Shown: positions 31,466 through 40,841, counted from the stretch's first letter. The stretch: DNA of 64,000 nucleotides from CAVVYV01 sp963818205 (GCA_963818205.1 CAWFRG010000004.1:256826-320825); one strand, 5' to 3'. Translations and numbers: made by a program. Notes: generated by a model from the sequence alone, not told the origin.

Positions 31466-32656
31466 GTGGCGACGGCGAGCGAGAGGCATGCCCCGCGGTT
31501 GAGCGCCGCCCTCCGACAGGACGAACGGGTGCTGCCGCTCGAGCTCTTCTTCGACCTCGTCTTCGTCCTCGCGCTCACCCAGTGCACGAACCTGATGTCC
31601 AACGACCCGACCTGGGCCGGGCTCGGCAAAGGCACGCTTGTGCTCGGGTTGCTCTGGTGGACGTGGGTCGGATACGCCTGGCTGACCAGCGTCCTCGACC
31701 CCGAGGAGGGAGCGGTCCGGCTCGTTCTCTTCGCCGCGATGGCCGGGCTATTGATCGTCGCGATCTCCGTCCCGGAGGCATTCGGCGACCTGGCGTTCGA
31801 GTTCGCGATCGCCTACGGGGTCGTCCGCGCTCGCTCAGATCGGGCTGTTCCTGCTGGCGAGCCGGGACGATCCGGCTCTGCGACGGTCGATCTGGGGACT
31901 GGCGGTCGGCACCGCCGTCGGGGTCGGGATGGTGATCGCCGGGGCGTTCCTCGACGACCTCGGGCAGGGCGCGGTCTGGGCGCTGGCGCTCGCGCTCGAC
32001 ATGAGCGGGCCGTACCTGTTCGGGTCCGAGGGTTGGAAGCTCGTCCCCGGCCACTTCGCCGAGCGCCACGGCCTGATCATCATCATCGCCCTCGGGGAGT
32101 CGATCGTCGCGATCGGGGTCGGCGCCGGGACCAGCCTCACCTGGGGCATCGCCGCGGCGGCGGCGCTGGGGATTGCCTTGGCGGCGGCGATGTGGTGGCT
32201 CTACTTCGACGTGGTGGCGCTCGTCTCAGCCCGCCGGCTGGCTCGGGCGCCGGAGGGGCGCGAGCGCAACGAGCTCGCCCGGGACTCCTACTCCTACCTC
32301 CACTTCCCGATGGTGGCGGGGATCGTTCTCTTCGCCCTCGGCCTGAAGAAGACACTCGGCGACGTCGGGGACCCGCTCGAGCTGGTGCCAGCATTTGCGC
32401 TGCTCGGAGGGGTCGCGATCTATCTCCTCGGGCTGGTCGCCTTCCGCTATCGCCACGTCCACTCGATCAACCGCCAACGGCTGGCGCTCGCCTTGTTGCT
32501 GTTCGCCCTGGTCCCGCCGCGACCGAGCTGCCGGCGCTGGCGATCCTCGCCATCGTCAACGTGCTGATCTGGGCGATGATCGTCTACGAGACTCGCGCCT
32601 ACGGCGAGGGCCGCGCCCGGGTCCGCCACGGGGACGAGGCGCCCGCCGCCCGGTAG
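31466..32656 (+). CDS. Low temperature requirement protein A (LtrA), frame broken twice
   Basis: A polytopic LtrA-family membrane protein of unknown biochemical role. The diagnostic start RQDERVLPLELFFDLVFVLA is followed by LLWWTWVGYAWLTSVLDPEE. An indel near 31828 shifts to the frame with IGLFLLASRDDPALRRSIWG, ERHGLIIIIALGESIVAIGV (family signature) and AMWWLYFDVVA. A second near 32513 restores the first frame for ATELPALAILAIVNVLIWAM. The two shifts compensate. Start GTG 31466 preferred over ATG 31436. Confidence 0.82.
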   Translation: MATASERHAPRLSAALRQDERVLPLELFFDLVFVLALTQCTNLMSNDPTWAGLGKGTLVLGLLWWTWVGYAWLTSVLDPEEGAVRLVLFAAMAGLLIVAISVPEAFGDLAFEFAIAYGVVRARSDRAVPAGEPGRSGSATVDLGTGGRHRRRGRDGDRRGVPRRPRAGRGLGAGARARHERAVPVRVRGLEARPRPLRRAPRPDHHHRPRGVDRRDRGRRRDQPHLGHRRGGGAGDCLGGGDVVALLRRGGARLSPPAGSGAGGARAQRARPGLLLLPPLPDGGGDRSLRPRPEEDTRRRRGPARAGASICAARRGRDLSPRAGRLPLSPRPLDQPPTAGARLVAVRPGPAATELPALAILAIVNVLIWAMIVYETRAYGEGRARVRHGDEAPAAR

Positions 32657-32703
32657 ACGAGGAGGACGCGCGACGCGCTGCCTTCGCCGTCGGTCGCTGG
32701 ACT

Positions 32704-32716
32704 TAGAGTGCCGACC
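32704..32716 (+). promoter_or_regulatory. Leaderless-type -10 box for the antiporter
   Basis: TAGAGT, 7 nt, GTG at 32717. The spacing selects this GTG over the in-frame GTG at 32708. Confidence 0.45.
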
Positions 32717-33942
32717 GTGCCGACGCTCGCGGTGACCGCCCCGATCGACGAGGCTTCGCTGCTGGTGATCGTCGGGGTAGCGGCGCTCGCCGCGGTCCTG
32801 ATCCGATGCTGCTGGCGCCGCGGCTGACGATCCCGGTCGTCGTGCTCGAGCTGCTCCTCGGGATCGTGATCGGCCCGCGAGGTCGCCGAGATCGCCAAGG
32901 TGGACCCGACCACCGAATTCCTCGGCAACCTCGGGCTCGGGATGCTCTTCTTCTTCGCCGGCTACGAGATCGACTTCGAGCGGATCAGGGGGCAGCCGAT
33001 GAAGCTGGCGGGGATCGGCTGGGCGCTCTCGCTCGTCCTCGCCTACAGCTCGGCGGGGCGCTGGCGGCGGCCGGGGTGGTGCTCTCCTACCTCTACACCG
33101 GCTCGGCGATGGCGACGACGGCGATCGGCACCCTGATCCCGATCCTCAGCGACGCGGGCGAGATCAGGACGCGCTTCGGCACCTATCTGCTGGCGGCGGG
33201 GGCGGCGGGCGAGTTCGGCCCGATCCTGCTGGTCACGCTGATTCTCTCCGGTTCGCAGCCGCTGCACGAGGCGCTGATCCTGATCCTCTTCGTGGCGCTG
33301 GCGGTGCTCACCGGGCTACTCGCGGTGCGCTCGGCCTGGAGAGGCTGGCCGCTGGTCGAGCGCACCTTCGAGAGCTCGAGCCAACTCGCGGTGCGGCTCG
33401 CCGTGGTCCTGGTCTTCGGGCTGGTTGCTCTGGCCGCGGAGCTCGGGCTCGATCTGCTGCTCGGCGGCTTCGTCGCAGGGATAATCACCCGGGCTGCGCT
33501 GCGCGGACGGGAGGTCGGCGTGCTCGAGTCGAAGCTGACCGCGGTCGGCTACGGCCTCCTGATCCCCTTCTTCTTCGTCACGAGCGGGATGGAGTTCGAC
33601 CTCAATGCGCTCACCTCCAGCGTCTCGGGGATGCTGAAGCTGCCGCTTTTCCTGGCGCTCTTCCTCGTCGTTCGCGGGACGCCGGCGCTGCTGCTCTACC
33701 GGGGCGCGCTCGCCGCCCGAGAACGCCTGGCGCTGGCGTTCTTCTCCGCCACCGAGCTGCCGCTGGTGGTCGCAATCACCACCTTGGCCATCGAGGGCGG
33801 CCACATGAAGAGCTCGACCGCCGCCGGCCTGGTCGGGGCGGGGATCCTCTCAACCCTGATCTACCCGCTGATCGGCCTGCGACTGAGGAGGAGCGGCGAG
33901 CCAAGCGAGGGACCGGTCGAGCCCGAGGCGGCTCCCGCCTGA
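32717..33942 (+). CDS. CPA2-type cation/proton antiporter, frame broken about three times
   Basis: A Na+(K+)/H+ exchanger of the KefB/NapA type without C-terminal RCK domains. Pieces in order: LLVIVGVAALAAVLI, then (shift near 32805) LLAPRLTIPVVVLELLLGIV, then (near 32880) TTEFLGNLGLGMLFFFAGYE with IDFERI, then (near 33055) VVLSYLYTGSAMATTAIGTL. It continues intact through LAAELGLDLLLGGFVAGIIT, LIPFFFVTSGMEFDLNAL and SATELPLVVAITTLAIEGG to the end. The Asp of the ND/DD pair is not confidently placed. It lies downstream of ltrA, same strand. Confidence 0.75.
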
Positions 33943-35001
33943 TCAGTCGACCAGCTGGAGCTCCTTCGGCAGCCCGCTGAGGTTGCGGTGGCCGTCGGCG
34001 GTGACCACCACCAGGTCTTCGATCCGAACCCCGAAGCGGCCGGGCAGATAGACGCCCGGCTCGACCGTGACCACGTTCCCCTCCCGCAGCTCGTCCTCCG
34101 AGCTGACCGCGAGGCGCGGGCCCTCGTGGACCTCGAGCCCGACCCCGTGGCCGGTGCCGTGGCCGAAGCGCTCGCCGTGGCCGGCGGCGGCGATCAGCTC
34201 GCGCGCCACAGCGTCTACCTCCTTGCCGCCGGCTCCGGGCTTCACCGCCTCGAGCGCCGCCGCCTGCGCCTCACGCACCAGCTCGTAGACCTCGCGGGCG
34301 TCCTCGCCGGGCTCGCCGGTGGCGAAGGTGCGGGTGCAGTCCGAGCAGTAGCCGTCGAGCAGCGCCCCCATGTCGAAGACGACCAGCTCGCCGCGGCCGA
34401 TCTCGCGCTCGCCCGGCTCGGCGTGCGGTAGGGCGCCGTTGGCGGCGGCGGCGACGATCGGGGGAAATGAAGGCTCGGCGCCGAGCTCGCGGATCCGCGC
34501 CTCGCAGGCGCGGGCCACTTCGCGCTCGGCCTTACCTGCCAGGCCGCGCTCGAGCGCCCAGCCGTATACGCCGTCGGCGAGCTCGGCGGCGGCGGCGATC
34601 CGCTCGATCTCCGCGGGCTCCTTGACCGCGCGCAGCTCCTCGACCAGGTCGCCCGCCGGCACCAGCTCCACCCCCTCGCCAACGGCCTCGCGCAGCCGCT
34701 TCAGCTGGCGGACGCTGAGCTTCGCGTCCTCGAACCCGACCCTTCCGCGCATCCGCTTGGCGATCTGCGGGAGCAGCTCGCGCTCGGCCTCGGGGCGTTC
34801 CCACTCGGCGCCGACCTCCTCAGCGGCGCGCTCGGTGTAGCGGAAGTCGGTGAAGAAGAGCCGGAGCTCGGGGCCGACCAGGCAGGCGCCGTTGGTGCCG
34901 GTGAACCCGGTCAGATAGCGGACGTTGGTGAGGTCGGAGACGAACAGCATCTCCAGCTCCCGATCCCGGACCAGCTCGCCGAGCCGCTCACCCCTGGTCA
35001 T
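33943..35001 (-). CDS. pepP: Xaa-Pro aminopeptidase (M24)
   Basis: Removes N-terminal residues preceding proline. The 352-residue protein has a creatinase-like N-domain (MLFVSDLTNVRYLTGFTGTN) and a pita-bread catalytic domain with all five metal ligands: Asp in VVFDMGALLDGY and YCSDCTRTF, His in GHGTGHGVGLEVHE, Glu in TVEPGVYLPG and in VRIEDLVVV. The ATG overlaps the aroQ stop (ATGA, 34998-35001). Gene order aroC-aroKB-aroQ-pepP, and often efp next, is a familiar actinobacterial cluster; here efp lies 4 kb away. Confidence 0.92.
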   Translation of the reverse strand: MTRGERLGELVRDRELEMLFVSDLTNVRYLTGFTGTNGACLVGPELRLFFTDFRYTERAAEEVGAEWERPEAERELLPQIAKRMRGRVGFEDAKLSVRQLKRLREAVGEGVELVPAGDLVEELRAVKEPAEIERIAAAAELADGVYGWALERGLAGKAEREVARACEARIRELGAEPSFPPIVAAAANGALPHAEPGEREIGRGELVVFDMGALLDGYCSDCTRTFATGEPGEDAREVYELVREAQAAALEAVKPGAGGKEVDAVARELIAAAGHGERFGHGTGHGVGLEVHEGPRLAVSSEDELREGNVVTVEPGVYLPGRFGVRIEDLVVVTADGHRNLSGLPKELQLVD

Positions 35002-35453
35002 ATCCCGAGCCGCTCCGCGATCAGCTCGAGTGCCTCGCGGTAGCCGTCGGCGCCCTTGCCGGAGATCTGAGCGAAGACGAGATCGAGATCCTCGAACACC
35101 GACTTCCGCCTCCACTTCTCGCGCTTGCTGATGTCGGAGATGTGGACCTCGACCGTGGGCACCGCCGCGAACTCGAAGGCGTCGCGGATCGCGTAGGAGT
35201 AATGGGTCCAGGCGCCGGCGTTGACGATCGCGGCGTCGGCGAGCTCGGGAAGCCGGTGGATGTGCTCGACGAACTCGCCCTCGCTGTTGGAGTCGAAGAA
35301 GGCGGCCTCGAGGTTGAGGTCCCTCGCAAAACGCTTCACCTTCACCTCGAGCTCCGGCAAAGTGAAGTCGCCGTAGTGCAGGGGGTCGCGGCCGCCGAGC
35401 ATGTCGAGGTTGACCCCGTGGAGGACCTGGACCCGATTCCGCGTCGTGGTCAC
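34998..35453 (-). CDS. aroQ: Type II 3-dehydroquinate dehydratase
   Basis: Third shikimate-pathway step, trans dehydration of 3-dehydroquinate. The 151-residue protein has VLHGVNLDMLGGRDPLHYGD (catalytic Tyr and loop Arg), FDSNSEGEFVEHIHR, IVNAGAWTHYSYAIRDA (Asn/His region) and VEVHISDISKREKWRRKSVF with the catalytic His. Some motif positions differ from the commonest forms (HGVN for NGPN). The GTG start overlaps the aroKB stop as GTGA, and its stop overlaps pepP. Confidence 0.92.
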   Translation of the reverse strand: MTTTRNRVQVLHGVNLDMLGGRDPLHYGDFTLPELEVKVKRFARDLNLEAAFFDSNSEGEFVEHIHRLPELADAAIVNAGAWTHYSYAIRDAFEFAAVPTVEVHISDISKREKWRRKSVFEDLDLVFAQISGKGADGYREALELIAERLGI

Positions 35454-37042
35454 GGTTGAAGCTCCTCCACCGCGGCGCGCACCCTATCGTCGGCGACCGG
35501 CTCGCCCCAGCGCGGCTCGCCGGGCCGCTCCAGGAGGACGAATCCGAGACCCTCACTGGTGCGCTTCTTGTCGCGGCCGATCGCCTCGAGCACACCGTCG
35601 ACGCCGACCTCCGGATCGAGCATGGTCGGCAGGCGCTGCTCGGCGAGCAGCGAGGCGACCTCCGCCCGCAGCCCATCGGCATCCGAGAGGCGGAGCGCGG
35701 CCAGCAGGCCGAGCCCCACCGCCTCGCCGTGGCGATAGCGCCGGTAGCCCGTCTCGGCCTCGATCGCGTGGCCGACGGTGTGGCCGAGGTTGAGCACCGC
35801 GCGGCGGCCGGAGTCGCGTTCGTCCTCGGCGACGATCTGGATCTTGGTGCGGGCGCACTCGAAGATCACCTCGTCCAGCTCGCCCGGGTCGAGCTCGCGG
35901 ATCTCGCGCACGCGCTGCCAGAGCGGTCCCCCGGCGATCAGCGCGGTCTTCAGCACCTCGACCCACCCGGCGGCGAGCTCCTCCCGCGGCAGCGTGCCCA
36001 GCGTCCTCGGATCGGCGAGCACCGCGAGCGGCTGGTGGTAGGCGCCGATGTAGTTCTTCGCCTCCGGCAGGTCCACTCCGGTCTTCCCGCCGTAGGCCGA
36101 GTCCACCTGGGCGACCAGGGTGGTCGGGACCTGAATCAAAGCCACTCCGCGCTGGTAGGTCGCGGCGCAGAAGCCGCCCAGATCTCCGACGACGCCGCCG
36201 CCGAAGGCGAGGAGGCAATCGTCGCGCCTGGCACCGGCTCGGGCCAACTCGCCCAGAACCCGCTCGGCCTCGGCGAGGGTCTTCGACGCCTCGGAGCCCT
36301 CCACCTCGATTGTCGCCTCTCCGGCGGGCAGCAGCCTCTCGTGGAGCGAAAGCACCTCGGCGTCGGCGATCCGGAAGACGCGCTCGGGCAGGGCGCCGGG
36401 GGCCAATGCTCGGGCGCGGTCGAAGAGCGAGATCGCGCCCTCCCCGACCGCGGCCGGGTAGGAGCCCGTCGCCGAGTCCGCCCAGATCAGCCGCACCCCG
36501 GGGGCCTCGCTTGCCGCCGCGAGCCAGGGCGCCGCCGGGCCCCCGGCCTCGCCCGCCCGGGACGGCAGGATCGCGCGGGCGGCCTCCTCATACAGCGGCC
36601 TTCGCTCCGCGAACCGCCGGGAGAACTCCTGACGATCGACGGCGAGCGGGCGATCCGATCCCCGGGCCCGCTCCCAGGCCGTCTCCTCGTCGACGTCGCA
36701 CCAGACCGGCATGTGCTCGCGCAGCGCCCCGCGCACCGCCTCGCTCTCGATCGCCCCGCCCCCGAGGGCGACGACGGACGATGCTCCCCCGACCTGGCCG
36801 GCGAGCGCATCCAACGCGGATACCACCAGCCGCTCCTCCCGGCGTCTGAACTCGACCTCGCCCTCGCGCTCGAAGAATGAGGAGATCGGCTCGCCGAGCT
36901 CGCGCTCGAGCAGATCGTCGGTGTCGATGATGCCGAGCCCGAGCCGTGCGGCGATCGCCTCGGCGGCCTTGGTCTTGCCCGCCGCCATGAACCCGATCAG
37001 AACGATTCCATGGTGGGAGCGCTGCTGTGCTACCTCCGCCAT
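35450..37042 (-). CDS. aroKB: Fused shikimate kinase - 3-dehydroquinate synthase
   Basis: One unbroken 530-residue reading frame with two enzymes. Residues about 10-175 are shikimate kinase: P-loop VLIGFMAAGKTKAAEAIAAR, DTDDLLERELGEPI, FRRREERLV and the lid RPLAVDRQEFSRRF. Residues about 185-530 are dehydroquinate synthase: FGGGVVGDLGGFCAATYQRG, VDSAYGGKTGVDLPEAKNYI and the zinc site LNLGHTVGHAIEAETGYRRY with RHGEAVGLG. A domain linker rich in Ala lies between. ATG 37042 overlaps the end of aroC by 13 nt, and the stop overlaps aroQ. The fusion catalyses steps 2 and 5 of the pathway. Confidence 0.93.
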   Translation of the reverse strand: MAEVAQQRSHHGIVLIGFMAAGKTKAAEAIAARLGLGIIDTDDLLERELGEPISSFFEREGEVEFRRREERLVVSALDALAGQVGGASSVVALGGGAIESEAVRGALREHMPVWCDVDEETAWERARGSDRPLAVDRQEFSRRFAERRPLYEEAARAILPSRAGEAGGPAAPWLAAASEAPGVRLIWADSATGSYPAAVGEGAISLFDRARALAPGALPERVFRIADAEVLSLHERLLPAGEATIEVEGSEASKTLAEAERVLGELARAGARRDDCLLAFGGGVVGDLGGFCAATYQRGVALIQVPTTLVAQVDSAYGGKTGVDLPEAKNYIGAYHQPLAVLADPRTLGTLPREELAAGWVEVLKTALIAGGPLWQRVREIRELDPGELDEVIFECARTKIQIVAEDERDSGRRAVLNLGHTVGHAIEAETGYRRYRHGEAVGLGLLAALRLSDADGLRAEVASLLAEQRLPTMLDPEVGVDGVLEAIGRDKKRTSEGLGFVLLERPGEPRWGEPVADDRVRAAVEELQP

Positions 37043-38193
37043 CCGATCCGCTCCTTGTAGGCCGAAAGCGCCGAGAGCACGTCGTCGATGTGGTCGCCGC
37101 CGAACTTCTCGCGGTAGGCGGCGGCGAGGACCAGGGCGACCATCGCCTCCCCGACGACGGCGGCGGCGGGGACGACGGTCGAGTCGGTCCGCTCGCGCAT
37201 CGCCTGGGCGGGCTCCTTGGTCTCGGTGTCGACCGAGCGCAGCGGCTGGGTCAGGGTCGAGATCGGCTTGATCGCCGCCTTCACCACCAGCGGCTCGCCG
37301 TTGCTCATCCCGCCCTCCAGACCACCGGCCCGGTTGGTCTCGCGGTACCAACCCGTCTCTTCAGACCAGAAGATCTCGTCGTGGGCCTCGGAGCCGGGGC
37401 CGCCCGAGACCTCCCAGGCTTCCCCCAGGGAGACTCCTTTCACCGACTGGATCGAGCAGACGGCCTGGGCGAGGCGGCCATCGAGCTTCTCCCGCCAGGA
37501 GACGTAGGAGCCGAGCCCCGGCACAAGGCCGAAGGCGCGCACCTCGAACTTGCCCCCCAGCGACTCGTTCTCCTTTCGCAGCCGGTCGATCTCGGCGACC
37601 ATCCGCGCGGAGGCGTCGGGGTCGAGACTGCGGACCGGGTCCTCGTCCACGGCGGCGAAGTCCTCCGGGGAGAGATCGTCTCGCTCGGGGGCGCTCACCG
37701 AGGCGATCTGGATCACGTGGCTGTGGACGCTGACGCCGACGGCGTCGAGGAAGGCGCGGGCGAGCGAGCCCGCCGCGACGCGGGCGGCGGTCTCGCGGGC
37801 ACTGGCGCGCTCGAGCACGTTGCGGACGTCGCGGTGGCCGAACTTGAGCGCCCCGGCGAGGTCCGCGTGCCCGGGACGCGGCAGGTGCGATTCCTCGACC
37901 TCGGCCTCGACCGGCCAGGGGTTCATCCGCTCCTCCCAGTTGGGGTAGTCCCGGTTTGCGACCAGGACCGCGATCGGGCTTCCCAGGGTGCGCCCGTGGC
38001 GCACCCCGGAGCGGATCTCGACCGCGTCGCTCTCGATCTTCATCCGCCCGCCGCGGCCATGGCCGAGCTGGCGACGCGCCATGTCGCGATCGAGCGCCGC
38101 GCGCTCGAGCCGAAGTCCGGCGGGCATGCCCTCGACGATCGCGACCAGGCCAGGCCCGTGCGACTCGCCCGCTGTGGTGAATGTCAGAGTCAC
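37030..38193 (-). CDS. aroC: Chorismate synthase
   Basis: FMN-dependent last step of the shikimate pathway (EPSP to chorismate). The 387-residue protein has the three family signatures: GESHGPGLVAIVEGMPAGL near the N-terminus, GRASARET-like LERASARETAARVAAGSLAR, and RERTDSTVVPAAAVVGEAMV (RxDxxxVPAA type). GTG 38193 gives VTLTFTTAGESHG; a longer reading from 38247 would add residues not seen in the family. First gene of the aroC-aroKB-aroQ-pepP run. Confidence 0.95.
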   Translation of the reverse strand: MTLTFTTAGESHGPGLVAIVEGMPAGLRLERAALDRDMARRQLGHGRGGRMKIESDAVEIRSGVRHGRTLGSPIAVLVANRDYPNWEERMNPWPVEAEVEESHLPRPGHADLAGALKFGHRDVRNVLERASARETAARVAAGSLARAFLDAVGVSVHSHVIQIASVSAPERDDLSPEDFAAVDEDPVRSLDPDASARMVAEIDRLRKENESLGGKFEVRAFGLVPGLGSYVSWREKLDGRLAQAVCSIQSVKGVSLGEAWEVSGGPGSEAHDEIFWSEETGWYRETNRAGGLEGGMSNGEPLVVKAAIKPISTLTQPLRSVDTETKEPAQAMRERTDSTVVPAAAVVGEAMVALVLAAAYREKFGGDHIDDVLSALSAYKERIGWRR

Positions 38194-38243
38194 GCGCCCA
38201 GCGTAAAGCGCGGCGTCAGCGCGCCCCGGGCTGCCCGTTTCAG

Positions 38244-38684
38244 TCAACGGCCGAGATTCGCTAACAGGGTGGCCAGCGCCCCGAGCGAGAGGAAGGGCGC
38301 GAAGGGGATCGTGCGCGAGCGCGCGGCCCAGCCATGGCGTGCGATCAGCACAAGGCCGAGGAGCGAGCCGGAGACGAAGGCGACCAGCAGCGCCGCAATC
38401 ACCCCACGGCCGAGATAGAGGCCGAGCACCGCCGCCAGCTTCACGTCACCGAGGCCCATCGCGCCCGGACGGATCAGCGCCGCCGCCAGAAGGAAGCCGC
38501 CGGCACCGAGGGCCGCGAGCCCCCTCTCGGGGAGCGCGGCGGGGTCGAGCGCCGCCGTCAGAGGGACGACGATCACGGTCGCCACCGCCAGGGCCCTGTC
38601 TGGGACGAGCCGCGCCCGCAGGTCGGCGGCGGTGACGGTAAGGAGGAGGACGAGCAGCGAGGCGTCGGCGAACGCGGCGGCCAT
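38244..38684 (-). CDS. Prepilin peptidase, A24 family (catalytic core only)
   Basis: A 146-residue membrane aspartic protease core with about five TM helices. Two catalytic Asp motifs are visible: VTAADLRARLVPDRA and GAMGLGDVKLAAVLGLYLG (GxGDxK). It lacks the N-terminal methyltransferase and zinc domain of PilD, as usual for short TadV/CpaA-type or actinobacterial forms. It would process type IV pilin-like or Flp prepilins; none lie in this window. It sits 50 bp upstream of aroC on the same strand, an association known in Actinobacteria. Confidence 0.82.
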   Translation of the reverse strand: MAAAFADASLLVLLLTVTAADLRARLVPDRALAVATVIVVPLTAALDPAALPERGLAALGAGGFLLAAALIRPGAMGLGDVKLAAVLGLYLGRGVIAALLVAFVSGSLLGLVLIARHGWAARSRTIPFAPFLSLGALATLLANLGR

Positions 38685-38737
38685 ATCGTTGAGAGCCGCG
38701 TGAGTGACGATCTCTTCCCCCCGCGAATCCTCGCCTG

Positions 38738-39277
38738 ATGGCCGCCCGCCGGCTGTTGATCGTGATGCTGGTCCTGCTCGGGCTCTCCACCCTGGCCGCC
38801 GCCCTGGTGCCGCCGCAGGCGCTACGCGAGGACACGACCGGGTCGACCTCGAGCACCGAGCAGGCCGAGACCGCCCCGACCGACACCGTGCCCCGCGGCA
38901 GGAACCTCAAATTCAAGCTTCGAGTCGGCGGCAAGACGACGCCGGTCGTCTCCTGCCCCGTGGGGAAACGTCGCGCCGGTGGATGCGAGCCGCTCAAGGT
39001 CGGTGACCAGCTCACCCTGGTGGTCAGCTCGAGGAAGGCGGACGAGCTGGAGATGCCGGCGTTCGGCCTGGTCGATGCCGTCGCGCGGGACGAGCCGGCC
39101 CGCTTCGAGATCCTCGTCACCTCCCCCGGCAGCTACAAGATTCGCTTCGTCTCGACCGGCCGGATCGCCGGCCGGATCGAGGTGGAGGCGCCCGCCGGGG
39201 AGAAGCCGGGGAAGAAGAAGCCCGGCGAGAAGCGGGGTGCTAAGTCTCGAGCTCCCGAGGGGTCAGATCGACCTTGA
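38738..39277 (+). CDS. Exported hypothetical protein, beta-rich cupredoxin-like
   Basis: A 179-residue protein. The N-terminal LLIVMLVLLGLSTLAAALVP is a signal peptide or anchor, followed by a Thr/Ser-rich linker (EDTTGSTSSTEQAETAPTDT). The body (FKLRVGGKTTPVVSCPVGKR, GDQLTLVVSSRKADELEMPA, ARFEILVTSPGSYKIRFVST) has the strand order of cupredoxin-like domains but none of the Cys/His/Met copper ligands in place. The two Cys (SCPVGKRRAGGCEP) may pair. The C-terminus is basic (GKKKPGEKRGAKS) and overlaps the convergent htrA end by 38 bp. Confidence 0.6.
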   Translation: MAARRLLIVMLVLLGLSTLAAALVPPQALREDTTGSTSSTEQAETAPTDTVPRGRNLKFKLRVGGKTTPVVSCPVGKRRAGGCEPLKVGDQLTLVVSSRKADELEMPAFGLVDAVARDEPARFEILVTSPGSYKIRFVSTGRIAGRIEVEAPAGEKPGKKKPGEKRGAKSRAPEGSDRP

Positions 39278-40271
39278 GGAAGCGGCCGTCGCGGACGAGC
39301 TCGACCTCGATCCCTTTGCCGATTCGGTCGGCGACCATCAGCCTCTGCAGGTCGCCGACGTCCGCCATCGGCTCGCCGTCGACGGCGACGATCAGGTCCT
39401 CCGCGCGAAGGCCGGCCCGGGCGGCGGGGCTGCCCCCGACCACCTCGACCACCTCGATCCCCGCGTCACGCCTGAGCTGCGAGGAGACCCGCGGGGGGAG
39501 CGGACGGGAGCCGCCGACGATCCCGATGTAGGCACGGCGGACCCTGCCCTCGCTCATCAGCGAGGAGATGATCCTGTGGGTCGCGGCGTTGATCGGCACC
39601 GCGAGGCCGAGGCCGACTCCGGCGACGGCGGTGTTGATGCCGACCACCCGCGCGAGGCCGTCGGCGAGGGCGCCGCCGGAGTTGCCGGGGTTAAGCGCGG
39701 CGTCTGTCTGAATCACGTTCTCGACCAGCCTCCCAGCCGAGCCGGTGCTGGTGGGAAGCGAGCGTCCCAACGCCGAGACGACCCCGGCGGTGACCGTCCC
39801 GGCGAGCCCCATCGGGCTGCCGATCGCCACCACCAGCTGGCCGACCCGGAGCGAGTCGGCGTCGCCGAGTCCGGCCGGCTCGAGGTCGGTTGCATCGGCG
39901 CGAACCACGGCCATGTCCGAGAGTGGATCGGCGCCGACCACGTGGGCACGGAACTCGCGGCCGTCGGAGAACGAGGCGCCGAGGGCTCCATCGGCCCCCT
40001 GCACCACGTGCGCTGCGGTCAGCATGTAGCCGTCGGGAGAGATCGCGACGCCGCTGCCGGCCCCCTCGCGACGACCCCGGCGGGTGCGGTGGGGCACCGC
40101 AAGGTGGGCGACCGAGGGCCCGAGACGCTCGGCAACCCCGGAGACGGTGCGCGAGTAGGCATCGAAGGCGTCCGCGTCCGGCAGGCGTTCCGCCGGTGTG
40201 GCGGCCTCCGCCGAACCCTGGCCATTCGAGATCAGATTCAGGCCCCCGGTGATCAGTCTCAGCTTGGGCAC
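39240..40271 (-). CDS. HtrA/DegP-family serine protease with PDZ domain
   Basis: A 343-residue trypsin-like (S1C) protease. Catalytic triad: His in YMLTAAHVVQGAD, Asp in GADPLSDMAVVRAD, Ser in AALNPGNSGGALADG. A C-terminal PDZ domain (about 245-335) has YIGIVGGSRPLPP and SPAARAGLRAEDLIVAVDGE. The N-terminus (VPKLRLITGGLNLISNGQGS) lacks an obvious signal or TM helix, unusual for extracytoplasmic HtrA. Start GTG 40271 is selected by TAACTT 7 nt upstream; GTG 40295 would add eight residues across that box. Confidence 0.88.
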   Translation of the reverse strand: MPKLRLITGGLNLISNGQGSAEAATPAERLPDADAFDAYSRTVSGVAERLGPSVAHLAVPHRTRRGRREGAGSGVAISPDGYMLTAAHVVQGADGALGASFSDGREFRAHVVGADPLSDMAVVRADATDLEPAGLGDADSLRVGQLVVAIGSPMGLAGTVTAGVVSALGRSLPTSTGSAGRLVENVIQTDAALNPGNSGGALADGLARVVGINTAVAGVGLGLAVPINAATHRIISSLMSEGRVRRAYIGIVGGSRPLPPRVSSQLRRDAGIEVVEVVGGSPAARAGLRAEDLIVAVDGEPMADVGDLQRLMVADRIGKGIEVELVRDGRFLKVDLTPRELET

Positions 40272-40284
40272 TAACAAAAAGTTA
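40272..40284 (-). promoter_or_regulatory. Leaderless-type -10 box for htrA
   Basis: On the minus strand TAACTT, 7 nt, GTG. It lies within a short inverted repeat (CTAAC, 5 nt, GTTAG at 40271-40285), which could also be an operator. Confidence 0.45.
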
Positions 40285-40295
40285 GCACGCCTCAC

Positions 40296-40830
40296 TCATG
40301 GACTGATTGCGCCGAAGGTCTCGGGATTGGGCTTGTAGCCGCGGGCGCGGCCGAGAACGCCGAGAACGGCCACCGCCCCCTTGACGAGGACGCGGGGACC
40401 GGCGAGCCGGAAGACGTCGTCGTACTCGCTGAGGAGGGCGCCGAAGGCGAGCGGCCCGGGCGTCCCGTTGCGGCCCACCCGGCCCTCGCGATGGAGGGCG
40501 TCGATTGAGCGGAACCACCCCTCGGTCCGCAGGGCAGGGCGCGTTTGCCAGATCGCCCGGGCCGGCTGATCGCCGGGGTTCCACATCTGGTGGGGTGTGC
40601 CTCGGGGGATGTCGAGGGTCTCGCCGGGACCAAGGTCGCGCTGCTCGCCACCGACCTTGGCCCGCAGGGTGGCCGTCGAGGACCTCGAAGTGCTCGTCCT
40701 GCGCCGGGTGATAGTGAGGCGGCGGCGCCTTGCCCCCGGGGCCATAGCTCCCCTCCACCTCGAGCAGCTCCGGGCTGCTCTGACGAATGGTCACCGACTC
40801 GGTCGGCGTCAGCTTCAGCGTCTCCGCCAT
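40296..40830 (-). CDS. Cupin-domain protein, frame broken once
   Basis: About 178 residues. Cupin motif 1 is PPPHYHPAQDEHFEVLDG (two His, Glu, with a third His), ending the first frame. After an indel near 40660 the second frame gives LRAKVGGEQRDLGPGETLDI and motif 2 PRGTPHQMWNPGDQPARAIW. The C-terminal FGALLSEYDDVFRLAGPRVL and RARGYKPNPETFG form a helical extension. Metal-binding small-molecule function is likely but unspecified. Start ATG 40830; TAAATG lies 8 nt upstream, one base off the TAnnnT rule. Confidence 0.72.
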
Positions 40831-40841
40831 CCCGCCCTCAT

